The notes: generated by a model not told the origin, from the sequence alone. A DNA stretch of 64,000 bases from Labilibacter marinus (GCF_001659685.2 NZ_LXYE02000042.1:1-64000); one strand, 5' to 3'; positions 8,585 through 17,073 are shown, numbered from the stretch's first letter. Numbers and translations: made by a program.

Positions 8585-8620
8585 TCGTGATATTCTCGTG
8601 ATACTTTAAGGTGATATTTG
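8585..8620 (+). promoter_or_regulatory. Direct-repeat operator and -7-like box before RskA-repeat lipoprotein
   Basis: TCGTGATA (8585-8592), 5 bases, GTGATACTT (8598-8606), 6 bases, then GATATTTG (8613-8620), a near match to TAnnTTTG. Nineteen of 22 operator bases match the element at 6047-6068 and the distance to the -7-like box is identical. A third GTGATA at 8611-8616 overlaps the -7 box. The lipoprotein ATG is 61 bases further on. Confidence 0.6.
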
Positions 8621-8681
8621 AATTGTAATTAAAAGTCAAACAATTTAAGACTAATTAAAAATCAATTAAAACTTTAATATT

Positions 8682-9575
8682 ATGAAACGTATTGTATTTC
8701 CTGCCATGTGGCTAATTGCTTTAAGCGTAATTTTTGTATCGTGTAACGAAGATGATCATAATGAGGTTCCTGCACCAGAAGGAATGTTAACGCTTGATAT
8801 AGATAATTTAATGAAATTGGAATCTAACGAAAGATATGAAGGTTGGATTATTGTAAACGGAGCTCCTGTAAGTACGGGTACTTTTATGGTAGATGATATG
8901 GGTAAATTATCACAATCTACTTTTAAGGTGGATAAAATGGAATTGAGTGCCGCAACTGACTTTGTATTGTCTATAGAGCCTCATCCAGATAATGATCCTG
9001 CACCGAGTGCTATTAAAATATTAGGTGGAGGATTTTCAGGTGCTTCCGCAGATATTACAGCCGCACATGGAGCTGCTCTAGGTGATGATTTTTCATCGGT
9101 TGCAGGTAAGTATATTTTAGCTACTCCAACTACTCCAGAAACTACCGACGAATTAAGTGGAGTTTGGTTTTTAGATTTAGCATCAGGAAGTCCTGCAACA
9201 GGATTAACTTTACCTACTTTACCATCAGGCTGGGTGTATGAAGGTTGGGCAGTTATTGATGGACAACCAGTAACTACAGGAACTTTTACTGCTGCAGATA
9301 TGAAGGATAATAGTGCTCCTTTTAGCGGTATGGGTGGTCCAACTTTTCCAGGTGAGGATTTTGTAAAGAATGCGCCTGCAGGTTTAACTTTTCCAACGGA
9401 TCTAACAGGATCTACTATTGTAATTTCCATTGAACCAAGCCCGGATAATAGTCCTGCTCCATTTGTGTTTAAGCCATTAGTAGGTAATGTACCAACTCCT
9501 GCCATGGATCACAAAACATATATGATGAATGATAATGTGATGGGCAGTTTCCCTAAAGGGTCTGTAATGAGGTAA
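8682..9575 (+). CDS. Lipoprotein with two RskA-like (anti-sigma-K C-terminal) repeats
   Basis: 297 residues. A lipoprotein signal peptide ends in the lipobox VSC (Cys at residue 21). The mature protein has two related modules: YEGWIIVNGAPVSTGTF (from residue 52) with SIEPHPDNDPAPSA, and YEGWAVIDGQPVTTGTF (from residue 186) with SIEPSPDNSPAPF (about 249-261). This W-G-x-P...TGTF...SxEPxPdNsPaP pattern resembles the extracytoplasmic RskA domain of anti-sigma factors, but here it is attached to a lipid anchor and no sigma-binding or transmembrane part exists. It is preceded by the same operator as the adjacent two-component system, so it is probably that system's target. Function unknown; an envelope-stress or ligand-binding role is a guess. 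Confidence 0.8.
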   Translation: MKRIVFPAMWLIALSVIFVSCNEDDHNEVPAPEGMLTLDIDNLMKLESNERYEGWIIVNGAPVSTGTFMVDDMGKLSQSTFKVDKMELSAATDFVLSIEPHPDNDPAPSAIKILGGGFSGASADITAAHGAALGDDFSSVAGKYILATPTTPETTDELSGVWFLDLASGSPATGLTLPTLPSGWVYEGWAVIDGQPVTTGTFTAADMKDNSAPFSGMGGPTFPGEDFVKNAPAGLTFPTDLTGSTIVISIEPSPDNSPAPFVFKPLVGNVPTPAMDHKTYMMNDNVMGSFPKGSVMR

Positions 9576-9642
9576 AAATAAACATGTCCGAAGAGCTGGG
9601 AATTATGCCTTATGGGATTAGGTATGATTTCTAGCTTTTTTT

Positions 9643-9678
9643 TGCATGAAAAAAGGGATTCCAGCAGGAATCCCTTTA
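9643..9678 (-). terminator. Terminator of the M16 peptidase operon
   Basis: Perfect 11-bp stem AAAGGGATTCC / GGAATCCCTTT (9652-9677) with an AGCA loop. On the minus strand it is followed by a T-run, so it ends the leftward M16 genes; it may also serve the rightward lipoprotein gene. Confidence 0.85.
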
Positions 9679-9715
9679 TACTAATACTCAATCAAAAAGC
9701 TATTACGAAATAGCA

Positions 9716-11773
9716 TTAGTTATTGAAAACACTTTCTTCAAGTCCTTTATTTAATTCAATTGAAGTTACTTCAATATCCACCATTTGAGGTCCCATTGTT
9801 TGGCTCATAACTGAAGGGAATTTAATACCTTCGGTTTCTTTATACTTAGCATAAATTGTAGTAGAATTCCCCATTGGAGAGGTGGCTACTTGCTTTATTT
9901 TTAATCCTGAGGCAACATCAAAATATACTGTGCTAGCTTTTCCTAAAGGATCGGTAATGGTCATTTTGTACGCATTTTTACCGTCAATTTTATCTTTACC
10001 TACTAATTCTAATGTATAACCCAATTCTTGATATTGTAACTCAGGGAATAGGATAGCTTGGTATTTCATGGTTTCAAGCATTTCACCTTCTAGTTTTTGC
10101 TCTTGTCCTTGTGCTACCATAATACCCACTTCACCATTATAAACTTGTTTGCTTAAAACATTCCCAGCCATTAAAGTTTCTACTTTAATTTTGTTAGGAG
10201 CTTGTTGATATGTATTTAAAGCCAATTCCATTCCTTGAATCTTTAAAGTTGCTTTCATACTAAGATCCTCTACCGACTTTAATTTTTCAGCACCACCCAT
10301 GGCATCAACGTAAGTTTCAATTACTTTTTCAGCAGTTAAACCTGCAGGAACACCTGTTCGCACTACTTTTTCTGCATAAAAATCGTATTCTGTAACCTCT
10401 TTACCATGTGCAATTTTTTGCATTAAAGGCTCAATTACGTTAATGTCACCCACAGCCAAGTATAATGCATTTTCTGGTTGAATATATTTTTCAGCCGAAG
10501 CTTTTACATCTGCTATAGTAATCGCTTCTAAACGTTCCGGATATGTTTCGTAATAATCGGCTGGTAAACCATATTTATCAATATTAACCGCAAAGCGAGC
10601 AATCGTTGACGGATCCTCGAGCGCACGACCAAAACTACCTGCCAATGAATTCTTAACTAACTGCAAGTCATCTTCGTTTACATCCTCGCTAATGATCGTC
10701 TGCATTTCTTTGTAAACTTCAACAAAAGCACTGTCCGTAATGGTTCCTCTTACATTAGAATAAGCCATAAAGCTACCCATGTGCTCATCTGTATTGATAC
10801 GAGAATATGCTCCGTAAGTCCAAGCTTTATCTTCACGTAAATTTTTAAGTAAACGAGCGCTAAAACCACCGCCTCCTAAGATTTTGTTCATCACACTAGC
10901 TTTAAGTGCATCTGGCGTACCTGGTTTAAGATCTAAAGGATAAGAAACCGTGATATACGACTGATTAGCTGCATCCTTATGTCCAATGGCATAAATTGGT
11001 CCATCAAAACCTGCAGGCTTGGTGAATTGGTGCGTAGGAACTTCCTTACTTTCCCATTGCGAGAAATATTTTTTAGCGGTTTTTTTAGCTTGCTTAGGAG
11101 TAATGTCTCCAACAATAACTAAATATGCCACGTTAGGTCTGTAATATGTTTCATAGTAGTTTTTACAGTCTTCAATGGTTATTTTTTCATAAGCTTCCTC
11201 AGTAGCCATTTCACCATAGGCAGATTCTTTTCCGAACATTAAAGCCTGACGAATATTGCGTGATATAGATTTTGGATCATCTTTTTCGCTCTTAATACCC
11301 GTTAATGATTGTTTTAAGATTTTATCTAATTCCTCTTGAGGAAAAGAAGGATTATAAAGTACATCAGTCATTAAATCCAATAATTTAGGAGAGTGCTTTT
11401 TTAATGAGCTGGCATAAATTCCCTTACTACTTGTGCTTAATGAAGCTCCAATAAAGTCAATTTCTTCATCTATCTGATCCTTGGTTTTATTGGTCGTTCC
11501 AGTTCTCATTAAATCGCCAGCAAAACTTGTATAACCAACTTTATCGCCTTCGAAAATAGGATCAATATCTAAAGATAGAGAGTAAGAAACAACGGGAAGC
11601 TTATGGTTTTCAACCACGATTACTTTAAGTCCGTTTTTAAGTTCAAACTTGGTAAATTCGCCTAATTCAAGTTTTTTGGCAGGGCCTGCCTTGGGAGCTT
11701 TTGATCTGTCTAATTGTGCATTAGCAACAAGAACCGACAGAACTAAAACTATTAATATGGATAATTTCTTCAT
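9716..11773 (-). CDS. M16 family peptidase-like subunit (non-catalytic) with C-terminal LolA-like domain
   Basis: 685 residues with a signal peptide (ending VLVANA-Q). Residues about 35-455 are an M16 (pitrilysin/processing-peptidase) N- and C-domain pair, but the zinc motif HxxEH is lost: the corresponding segment reads GYTSFAGDLMRTGT. The R/Y motif half that shapes the substrate pocket is still recognisable (KAWTYGAYSR). The C-terminal 220 residues (AGLTAEKVIETYVDAMGGAEKLKSVE onward) form a separate beta-rich domain like outer-membrane lipoprotein-sorting (LolA/DUF4292-type) folds. The partner gene 30 bases upstream carries an intact HxxEH, so the two likely make a heterodimeric periplasmic peptidase in which this is the non-catalytic subunit. 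Confidence 0.88.
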   Translation of the reverse strand: MKKLSILIVLVLSVLVANAQLDRSKAPKAGPAKKLELGEFTKFELKNGLKVIVVENHKLPVVSYSLSLDIDPIFEGDKVGYTSFAGDLMRTGTTNKTKDQIDEEIDFIGASLSTSSKGIYASSLKKHSPKLLDLMTDVLYNPSFPQEELDKILKQSLTGIKSEKDDPKSISRNIRQALMFGKESAYGEMATEEAYEKITIEDCKNYYETYYRPNVAYLVIVGDITPKQAKKTAKKYFSQWESKEVPTHQFTKPAGFDGPIYAIGHKDAANQSYITVSYPLDLKPGTPDALKASVMNKILGGGGFSARLLKNLREDKAWTYGAYSRINTDEHMGSFMAYSNVRGTITDSAFVEVYKEMQTIISEDVNEDDLQLVKNSLAGSFGRALEDPSTIARFAVNIDKYGLPADYYETYPERLEAITIADVKASAEKYIQPENALYLAVGDINVIEPLMQKIAHGKEVTEYDFYAEKVVRTGVPAGLTAEKVIETYVDAMGGAEKLKSVEDLSMKATLKIQGMELALNTYQQAPNKIKVETLMAGNVLSKQVYNGEVGIMVAQGQEQKLEGEMLETMKYQAILFPELQYQELGYTLELVGKDKIDGKNAYKMTITDPLGKASTVYFDVASGLKIKQVATSPMGNSTTIYAKYKETEGIKFPSVMSQTMGPQMVDIEVTSIELNKGLEESVFNN

Positions 11774-11803
11774 TATTTAATATGCTTAAAAGTTAAGATT
11801 AGA

Positions 11804-13135
11804 TTAGTTTGCTTCCGCTGTTTTTGGAAGATAAATAATAGCTACTCTATTTTTTTCGTTTAAATATTTTTTAGCGACACGCTGAATATCTTCGCGAGTT
11901 ACAGCCAAGTATTTATCCAACTCCTCATTTACCAAATTTGTATTTTCGAAGTAAGTATAACTAGTTGCTAAATTTTCAGCAATTGTAGCAAGTTTGCGGT
12001 TACCATTAATAGAAGTGTTTTCTATTTGGTTTTTAATTTTTGCAAACTCTTTTTCCGAAATTAATTCGTTGTGCATTTTTTCAATTTCTGCAACCATAGC
12101 TTCTTCAATAGCCGCATTGTCAACCCCAGTGTTTGGGAACACATATGCTAAAGTCATACCTGGATCTTCTAATCCCATAGAGAAAGATCCAACCATCATA
12201 GCTTTTTCTTGCTTGTCTACTAAAGATTTATGTAATCTAGAGCTTTGACCTTTTGATAATACTTGGTTAAGCATATCCATGGCATAATAATCATCAGTGC
12301 CTAAAGCTGGAATATGATAAGCATGTAAAATTACAGGAATCTGAACAGCTCGGTATACGGTGTCTCTTACCTCTGCAGTTTGAGGATCTTCGAATTCTGT
12401 AGGGCGTAACATTGGTTTAGTTCCTTTAGGTATTTCAGCAAAATACTTATTTACTAACTCCTTAGCCTCAGCTTTATCAATATCTCCAGCAACTACTAAA
12501 CAAGCGTTGTTAGGCACATAATAAGTGTCGTAAAAATCAACAAAGTCCTGATCTTTTGCATTCATAATATGCTCCGGATCTCCTATTACAGGCCATTGGT
12601 ATGGATGCTTCTTATATGCTCCCTCGAAGGTTACTTTTAAAATGTCTCCATAAGGAGTATTATCGTATCTTTGTTTTTTCTCTTCAATAACTACGCGCTT
12701 CTGGGTAGCTATGCCTATAGAATCAACAACGGCATGTAACATTCTTTCCGATTCTAACCATAAACCTAATTCAAGTTGGTTGGAAGGAAGTATTTCGTAG
12801 TAATACGTTCTATCATTTGAAGTATTCGCGTTTAGGGTACCTCCTGCATTTTCTACGTAGTTAGAGTATTCATGACGCCCAATGTTTTTGGTTCCTTCAA
12901 ACATTAAGTGCTCAAAAAAGTGAGCAAAACCAGTTAGTTCAGGAGTCTCGTTTTTAGAACCTACATGGTACATTACAGAGATGTTAACAATTGGAGTTGT
13001 GTTATCTTGATGTAAAATAACGCGCAAGCCGTTATCTAGGTCAAACTCCTCAAATTCAATCTTGTTAGATTGAGCATGCATGCCTAGTCCTGTAAAAAGA
13101 CAGGCTATGACTAGTGTTAGTTTAAATTTTTGCAT
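11804..13135 (-). CDS. M16 family zinc metallopeptidase, catalytic subunit
   Basis: 443 residues with a signal peptide (ending LGMHAQ). The inverted zinc motif HxxEH is present in GFAHFFEHLMFEGT, with the distal Glu ligand about 75 residues later (VVIEEKKQRYDN), and the second half has the M16 C-domain. This gives a half-length, two-domain M16B-type enzyme that would need a partner to close over substrate; the next gene in the operon supplies a non-catalytic M16 subunit. It probably degrades peptides in the periplasm. The gene is first in a two-gene leftward operon ended by a strong terminator. Confidence 0.93.
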   Translation of the reverse strand: MQKFKLTLVIACLFTGLGMHAQSNKIEFEEFDLDNGLRVILHQDNTTPIVNISVMYHVGSKNETPELTGFAHFFEHLMFEGTKNIGRHEYSNYVENAGGTLNANTSNDRTYYYEILPSNQLELGLWLESERMLHAVVDSIGIATQKRVVIEEKKQRYDNTPYGDILKVTFEGAYKKHPYQWPVIGDPEHIMNAKDQDFVDFYDTYYVPNNACLVVAGDIDKAEAKELVNKYFAEIPKGTKPMLRPTEFEDPQTAEVRDTVYRAVQIPVILHAYHIPALGTDDYYAMDMLNQVLSKGQSSRLHKSLVDKQEKAMMVGSFSMGLEDPGMTLAYVFPNTGVDNAAIEEAMVAEIEKMHNELISEKEFAKIKNQIENTSINGNRKLATIAENLATSYTYFENTNLVNEELDKYLAVTREDIQRVAKKYLNEKNRVAIIYLPKTAEAN

Positions 13136-13251
13136 TTACTTTTATTTTAAATTAAAGATTAAAAGTTAGAGCTATCCTCATCAATGAGTATGCCAGTATG
13201 TATAACTATTGTGTATATCAAAAAGTTATTGATTTTAGGGTGTTTTATTTA

Positions 13252-13295
13252 TGTTCGATTTCGTACATGTGCATGTTTGATTTCGTACATATATT
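13252..13295. repeat. Two-copy 22-bp direct repeat
   Basis: TGTTCGATTTCGTACATG (from 13252) and TGTTTGATTTCGTACATA (from 13274) are near-identical and 22 bp apart, in the divergent gap between the M16 operon and the DUF6452 gene. The GTACATGTGCATG in the first copy resembles the repeat unit of the array at 39.6-39.8 kb. Confidence 0.6.
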
Positions 13296-13380
13296 ATTTT
13301 TCCAATTGTTTGGAGAGATTATTGTAGGCTCATTGCTGCTATTTTTACTAATATTGCATTTTGTATTTAAAGATAAATTC

Positions 13381-13854
13381 ATGAAGATATTTAGTTGGAC
13401 TTTAATTCTGCTGTCTGTGCTCGGTGTTTATGCATGTAGCAATCAGGGCTCTGATTTTTGTTTGTCCAATCAACAAGCGGTTCAAGGTGGGTTTTACTCG
13501 GCGTCAGCTACTAGTGATAAGGATACCTCAGTTATAGGGATAGACTTGTATGGGGTTGGTGGACCTGGATTACTTTACGATTCGGCTAGTGTGAGTAAAA
13601 TATTTATGCCTTTAAATATGGAAACAGACACTACACAATTTGTTCTTGAAATTAATAAACTGAGGGATACTATCTCGTTTATTCATCAGAAGGAATTGAA
13701 TTTTGTTTCGGGAGAATGTGGCTATATTTTTTCCTTTTATATAGATAGTGTTTATTATACTGATAGATCCTTTATTGACACAGTGATTGTGGATTATGAC
13801 AAAGTTATTTACAACGAAAATTTAGAAAATGTTAAGATATATCTTTATAACTAG
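13381..13854 (+). CDS. DUF6452 family lipoprotein
   Basis: 157 residues from the ATG at 13381. The open frame continues upstream to 13198, but those codons run through the direct repeat and the ATG at 13381 gives a proper lipoprotein signal (MKIFSWTLILLSVLGVYAC, lipobox Cys19). The mature part has DFCLSNQQAVQGGFYSAS, then ISKIFMPLN-type strands and a second Cys in VSGECGYIFSFY, matching the DUF6452 pattern of two Cys and an 'lPL' strand. DUF6452 genes are commonly next to DUF6048 genes in Bacteroidota, and that is what follows here, overlapping by 26 bases. Function unknown. Confidence 0.8.
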   Translation: MKIFSWTLILLSVLGVYACSNQGSDFCLSNQQAVQGGFYSASATSDKDTSVIGIDLYGVGGPGLLYDSASVSKIFMPLNMETDTTQFVLEINKLRDTISFIHQKELNFVSGECGYIFSFYIDSVYYTDRSFIDTVIVDYDKVIYNENLENVKIYLYN

Positions 13855-14581
13855 CTTATTCATACTTTCGCTGGCACTTTCTGCTCAGGATTATACCCAA
13901 TCGAGCAAAGAGCGTGAAGATCAAGAGAAGTTGGATGGAGAAGGTACTCCTCGTCAGAAAAAAGAAAAGATTCCATACCCGAATAAAAAAAGAGGAACGG
14001 AATTCGGTATAGATATTTCTAGGTTTTTGGTTCCCGTTTTTAATAGCGATCGTTTTGCTTTAGAAGCTAATGTACGTACAAACTTCGGCAAAAGAACCTT
14101 CTTGGCGGGATCAATTGGTTCAGAAAAAGTTTCCTTTGATGATAAATCATATACTTATGAATCTACTGGAGCTTATATCAAAGCGGGTATTGATTATGAT
14201 ATATTTATAGTGGATGAACCAGGTAATAATGATAATATTTTAATTGGGTTAAGATATGCCTACGCATTTCAAGAACATAGCGCCAGCTCCATTACAATAA
14301 GTGATGGATATTGGAACGATTATAACTTTTCAGTATCACCTTATAATTTAAGTTCCCATTGGGTAGAGGCTGTTTTTGGATTACGTAGCGAGGTGCTTAA
14401 TAATTTTTACATGAGCTGGTTTATACGCGTAAAAAGTAAAATTGCTACTACAAATGATGAACTGTTAGGACCATATACTATTCCAGGATATGGTTATGGT
14501 TCAAACGCAATTAACCTAGGTTTTTCTTATGTGCTGGCATATCAGATTCCATGGGGAAATAAAAAGAATTTTGGTAGGTAG
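13829..14581 (+). CDS. DUF6048 family outer-membrane beta-barrel-like protein
   Basis: 250 residues: signal peptide (ending LALSAQ), a charged linker (KEREDQEKLDGEGTPRQKKEK), then alternating beta strands with aromatic girdle residues (GTEFGIDISRFLVP..., FALEANVRTNFGKRTFLAGSIG..., ILIGLRYAYAFQEHS, WVEAVFGLRSEV, FYMSWFIRVKSKI) ending in LGFSYVLAYQIP. This looks like a small outer-membrane barrel and matches DUF6048. The start overlaps the DUF6452 gene, implying translational coupling and a joint function. The role is not known. Confidence 0.8.
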   Translation: MLRYIFITSLFILSLALSAQDYTQSSKEREDQEKLDGEGTPRQKKEKIPYPNKKRGTEFGIDISRFLVPVFNSDRFALEANVRTNFGKRTFLAGSIGSEKVSFDDKSYTYESTGAYIKAGIDYDIFIVDEPGNNDNILIGLRYAYAFQEHSASSITISDGYWNDYNFSVSPYNLSSHWVEAVFGLRSEVLNNFYMSWFIRVKSKIATTNDELLGPYTIPGYGYGSNAINLGFSYVLAYQIPWGNKKNFGR

Positions 14582-14626
14582 TTGGCATCATAATTGAAGT
14601 GCTTAATTAAACTAACTTTTAATATT

Positions 14627-15256
14627 ATGATTAAAAATTTATACTTTGTAATAAGTATTTTGTTGCTGACATCATGCGCATCAACATCAGTACAGACTTT
14701 AAAGAAGGAAACTCTTGATAAACCATATTCTTCTGTATTAGTCTTGTGTATTGAAAGCGATGAGAATGTTAAGCAGTTTGATAAAGCCAACTATATTAAA
14801 TATATACAAGGAGAATTTAATTCATTCGAAGAATCTAAGTATCGAGATCAATTGGAGAAAACAATTAAAAGGAATTTGGTCTCGGATAATGGGTTTCCAA
14901 ATGTCATTACCTCTGGGGCTATGTTTAAAATGGATGAGCTATATTCCTACGAGGAGTTTCAAGATAGAATAAAGAATTCAGGTTGCCAGTCTATTTTACT
15001 AGTTAACCTTAAGGATTATTGGACAGAAACTAAATATGTAACGGACAATTACGAAAGTGGCACCTCTTATACTAGGGAAAGAAACGAGCCTAATTTTAAT
15101 TTCTACTCTTACTTGTTTGATGCACAAAAGGGAGGCAATTACTTATGGACTGCTAATATTGTTGCAGAGGGGATTTATGCAGGGTACGATACGTTAAATA
15201 ATCATATGGCTCGAAGATTATCTAATAAACTTAAAAAAGACAAAATGGTATATTAG
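14627..15256 (+). CDS. Hypothetical lipoprotein
   Basis: 209 residues from the ATG at 14627; an upstream TTG at 14594 is in frame but the ATG gives a clean lipoprotein signal (MIKNLYFVISILLLTSC, Cys17). The mature part (SVLVLCIESDENVKQF..., FEESKYRDQLEKTIKRNL..., CQSILLVNLKDYWTETK) has the alternating pattern of DUF4136-like or nucleotide-sugar-independent envelope lipoproteins: an alpha/beta domain that ends in a predicted helix (NHMARRLSNKLKKDKMVY). Function unknown. The stop overlaps thiF, coming from the other strand, by four bases. Confidence 0.65.
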   Translation: MIKNLYFVISILLLTSCASTSVQTLKKETLDKPYSSVLVLCIESDENVKQFDKANYIKYIQGEFNSFEESKYRDQLEKTIKRNLVSDNGFPNVITSGAMFKMDELYSYEEFQDRIKNSGCQSILLVNLKDYWTETKYVTDNYESGTSYTRERNEPNFNFYSYLFDAQKGGNYLWTANIVAEGIYAGYDTLNNHMARRLSNKLKKDKMVY

Positions 15257-15948
15257 TACTTAAGTTTCATCAAAGAGCTATTTAATCCATCAAAAATATA
15301 TAATCCATCATTGGAAACTTTGCCTACCTGAGCTGCTATTTTTATCACCTCTAAGGCCATATGGCTGCCTATAGTACCTGGTAAAGCACCAATTACACCC
15401 AAAATACCTCCTTTGCTTTCAGGGGGTGTTGGAAATACATCCGAATAGGAAGGAGAACCTTGGTAATTAAAAACGGAAAAACGTCCTTCAAAATCTGATA
15501 CTGCCCCATGTACAAATGGTTTTTGAAGTTTACTCGTGTATTTATTGATTAAATACCTTGACTCAAGATTATCGGTTGCTCCAACAATAATGTCGTAAGC
15601 ACCGATTAACTTTTCTGCATTTTCTTCCGTTAAAAAGTGAGTATATACTTTAAAATCAACGGTGGAGTTAAGTCCAGCCATTTTCTTAGCAGCTACCTCA
15701 GCTTTATTCATGCCAATTTCTTCTTCGGTATATAATATCTGACGTTGAAGATTAGTCAGGCTAATATCATCGGCATCAATAATACCAATAGTACCAATTC
15801 CTGCCCCAGTGAGGTATTGAATAACAGGACAGCCAAGGCCTCCAGCACCAACAACCAATACGCTTACTTTACTTAATTTCTCTTGACCCTCTTCGCCCAT
15901 GCCAGGTAGCATGACTTGACGGTTATATCTTTCTAAATCTATCGACAT
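15253..15948 (-). CDS. thiF: ThiF/MoeB/HesA family adenylyltransferase (thiamine operon)
   Basis: 231 residues of the E1-like fold. The ATP-binding GAGGLGCP loop, D in IIDADDISLTNLQRQI (metal/adenylate) and GATDNLESRYLIN are present, so it should adenylate the C-terminal Gly-Gly of ThiS for sulfur transfer. Unlike E. coli ThiF it has no zinc-binding CxxC pairs and no cysteine in the late loop (the equivalent region reads PSYSDVFPTPPESKGGILGV), the only Cys being in the P-loop. Last gene of the thiS-C-D-G-H-F operon, 12 bases after thiH. The sulfur relay must therefore differ from the E. coli acyl-disulfide scheme. Confidence 0.88.
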   Translation of the reverse strand: MSIDLERYNRQVMLPGMGEEGQEKLSKVSVLVVGAGGLGCPVIQYLTGAGIGTIGIIDADDISLTNLQRQILYTEEEIGMNKAEVAAKKMAGLNSTVDFKVYTHFLTEENAEKLIGAYDIIVGATDNLESRYLINKYTSKLQKPFVHGAVSDFEGRFSVFNYQGSPSYSDVFPTPPESKGGILGVIGALPGTIGSHMALEVIKIAAQVGKVSNDGLYIFDGLNSSLMKLKY

Positions 15949-15960
15949 ACTTAAATTTAA

Positions 15961-17070
15961 TTACATGAGGCATTGATCCCAATCTTTCCATACTGTTTCG
16001 TATCCTGCGGATTGAATAACGCCAGAAACTTCGGCAGGACTGCGTTCATCCGAGACCTCAAATTGCTTGAGCTCTTTGTTAGGATTGGCATATCCTCCAG
16101 GTTCGGTTTTGCTGCCTGCGCTCATATTCGTAACACCAAGTCCAATCATATTGTTTCTGAAAATTGGATTTTCGCGTGTGCTTAATGATATTTCTAATTC
16201 TCCATTAAAAATTCGATAAGCACTAATGAGTTGAACTAGTTGCTTGTCGTTAACAGGATAGTTAGGCTCAAAGCTACCTGCATGCGGGCGCAAGCGAGGA
16301 AAAGAAATGCTATACTTAGTTCGCCAATAAGTCTTTTCGAGATACTGAAGGTGAAGAGCCGTGAAAAAACTATCTGTTCTCCAGTTCTCCAAGCCTAATA
16401 AACAACCTAGGCCTATCCGGTGAATATTTGCTTTTCCGAGCCTATCAGGTGTTTCTAACCTATAATCAAAATCAGCTTTTTTACCACGTGGGTGATAAAT
16501 AGAATACCTTTCCTTGTGGTAAGTTTCCTGATAAACGTATACCGTATTTAAACCATGTTTTTGTAAGCGGTTATAATCTGGTAAATCCATCGGGGCAATC
16601 TCTACAGATAGCGAAGCAAAGTGGGGGCGAAGCAACTGAATAGCTTCTTCGATATAATCCACGCCGCAATTTCTTAGGTGTTCGCCAGTTACCAACAGCA
16701 AATGCTCAAATCCCATCGATTTAATTATCTCCGCCTCCTTCAGAATCTCATCTTTGTTTAGCGTGTGTCGAGAGATTTTGTTTTGACAATTAAAACCGCA
16801 ATAAATACATCCGTTGGCACACTCATTGGATAAGTATAGCGGAATGTATAACTGAATGGTTTTACCAAAACGCTTTTGCGTTAAGCGATGACTGAGTTGA
16901 GCCATCTGTTCCAAATAATTTTCGCCAGCAGGAGAAATTAATGCTTTAAAATCCTCCAAGTCAATTCTATCCTTAGTTAAAGCAAATTCTACATCTTGGG
17001 CAGTTTTGCTTTCGATAGATTGAGTAGTTTCTTCCCAATTATATTGTTGATGAATATTTTTAAAAGACAT
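15961..17070 (-). CDS. thiH: 2-iminoacetate synthase ThiH
   Basis: 369 residues. The radical-SAM cluster motif CxxxCxxC is C84-A-N-G-C88-I-Y-C91 followed by GFN, as in ThiH. ThiH cleaves tyrosine with a 5'-deoxyadenosyl radical to dehydroglycine (iminoacetate) and p-cresol, feeding the thiazole synthase ThiG; it functions under low oxygen. Other family marks are LLVTGEH, EIAPMDLPDY, YQETYH, RIGLGCLLGLENWRTD and SAGSKTEPGGY. Full length for the family (about 370). Three bases separate it from thiG. No thiO alternative is present in the operon. Confidence 0.95.
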   Translation of the reverse strand: MSFKNIHQQYNWEETTQSIESKTAQDVEFALTKDRIDLEDFKALISPAGENYLEQMAQLSHRLTQKRFGKTIQLYIPLYLSNECANGCIYCGFNCQNKISRHTLNKDEILKEAEIIKSMGFEHLLLVTGEHLRNCGVDYIEEAIQLLRPHFASLSVEIAPMDLPDYNRLQKHGLNTVYVYQETYHKERYSIYHPRGKKADFDYRLETPDRLGKANIHRIGLGCLLGLENWRTDSFFTALHLQYLEKTYWRTKYSISFPRLRPHAGSFEPNYPVNDKQLVQLISAYRIFNGELEISLSTRENPIFRNNMIGLGVTNMSAGSKTEPGGYANPNKELKQFEVSDERSPAEVSGVIQSAGYETVWKDWDQCLM

Positions 17071-17073
17071 GGC

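Noticed and set aside
8981-9505. Long open frame on the minus strand under the RskA-repeat lipoprotein
   Set aside because: The plus-strand gene has a lipobox, internal repeats and a matched promoter; the minus frame has no motif and is its shadow.
9716-11773. Active zinc protease from the second M16 gene
   Set aside because: The HxxEH motif is absent; activity is left to the partner.
13198-13380. N-terminal extension of the DUF6452 gene from the ATG at 13198
   Set aside because: The extension runs through a direct repeat, while the ATG at 13381 gives an exact lipoprotein signal peptide.
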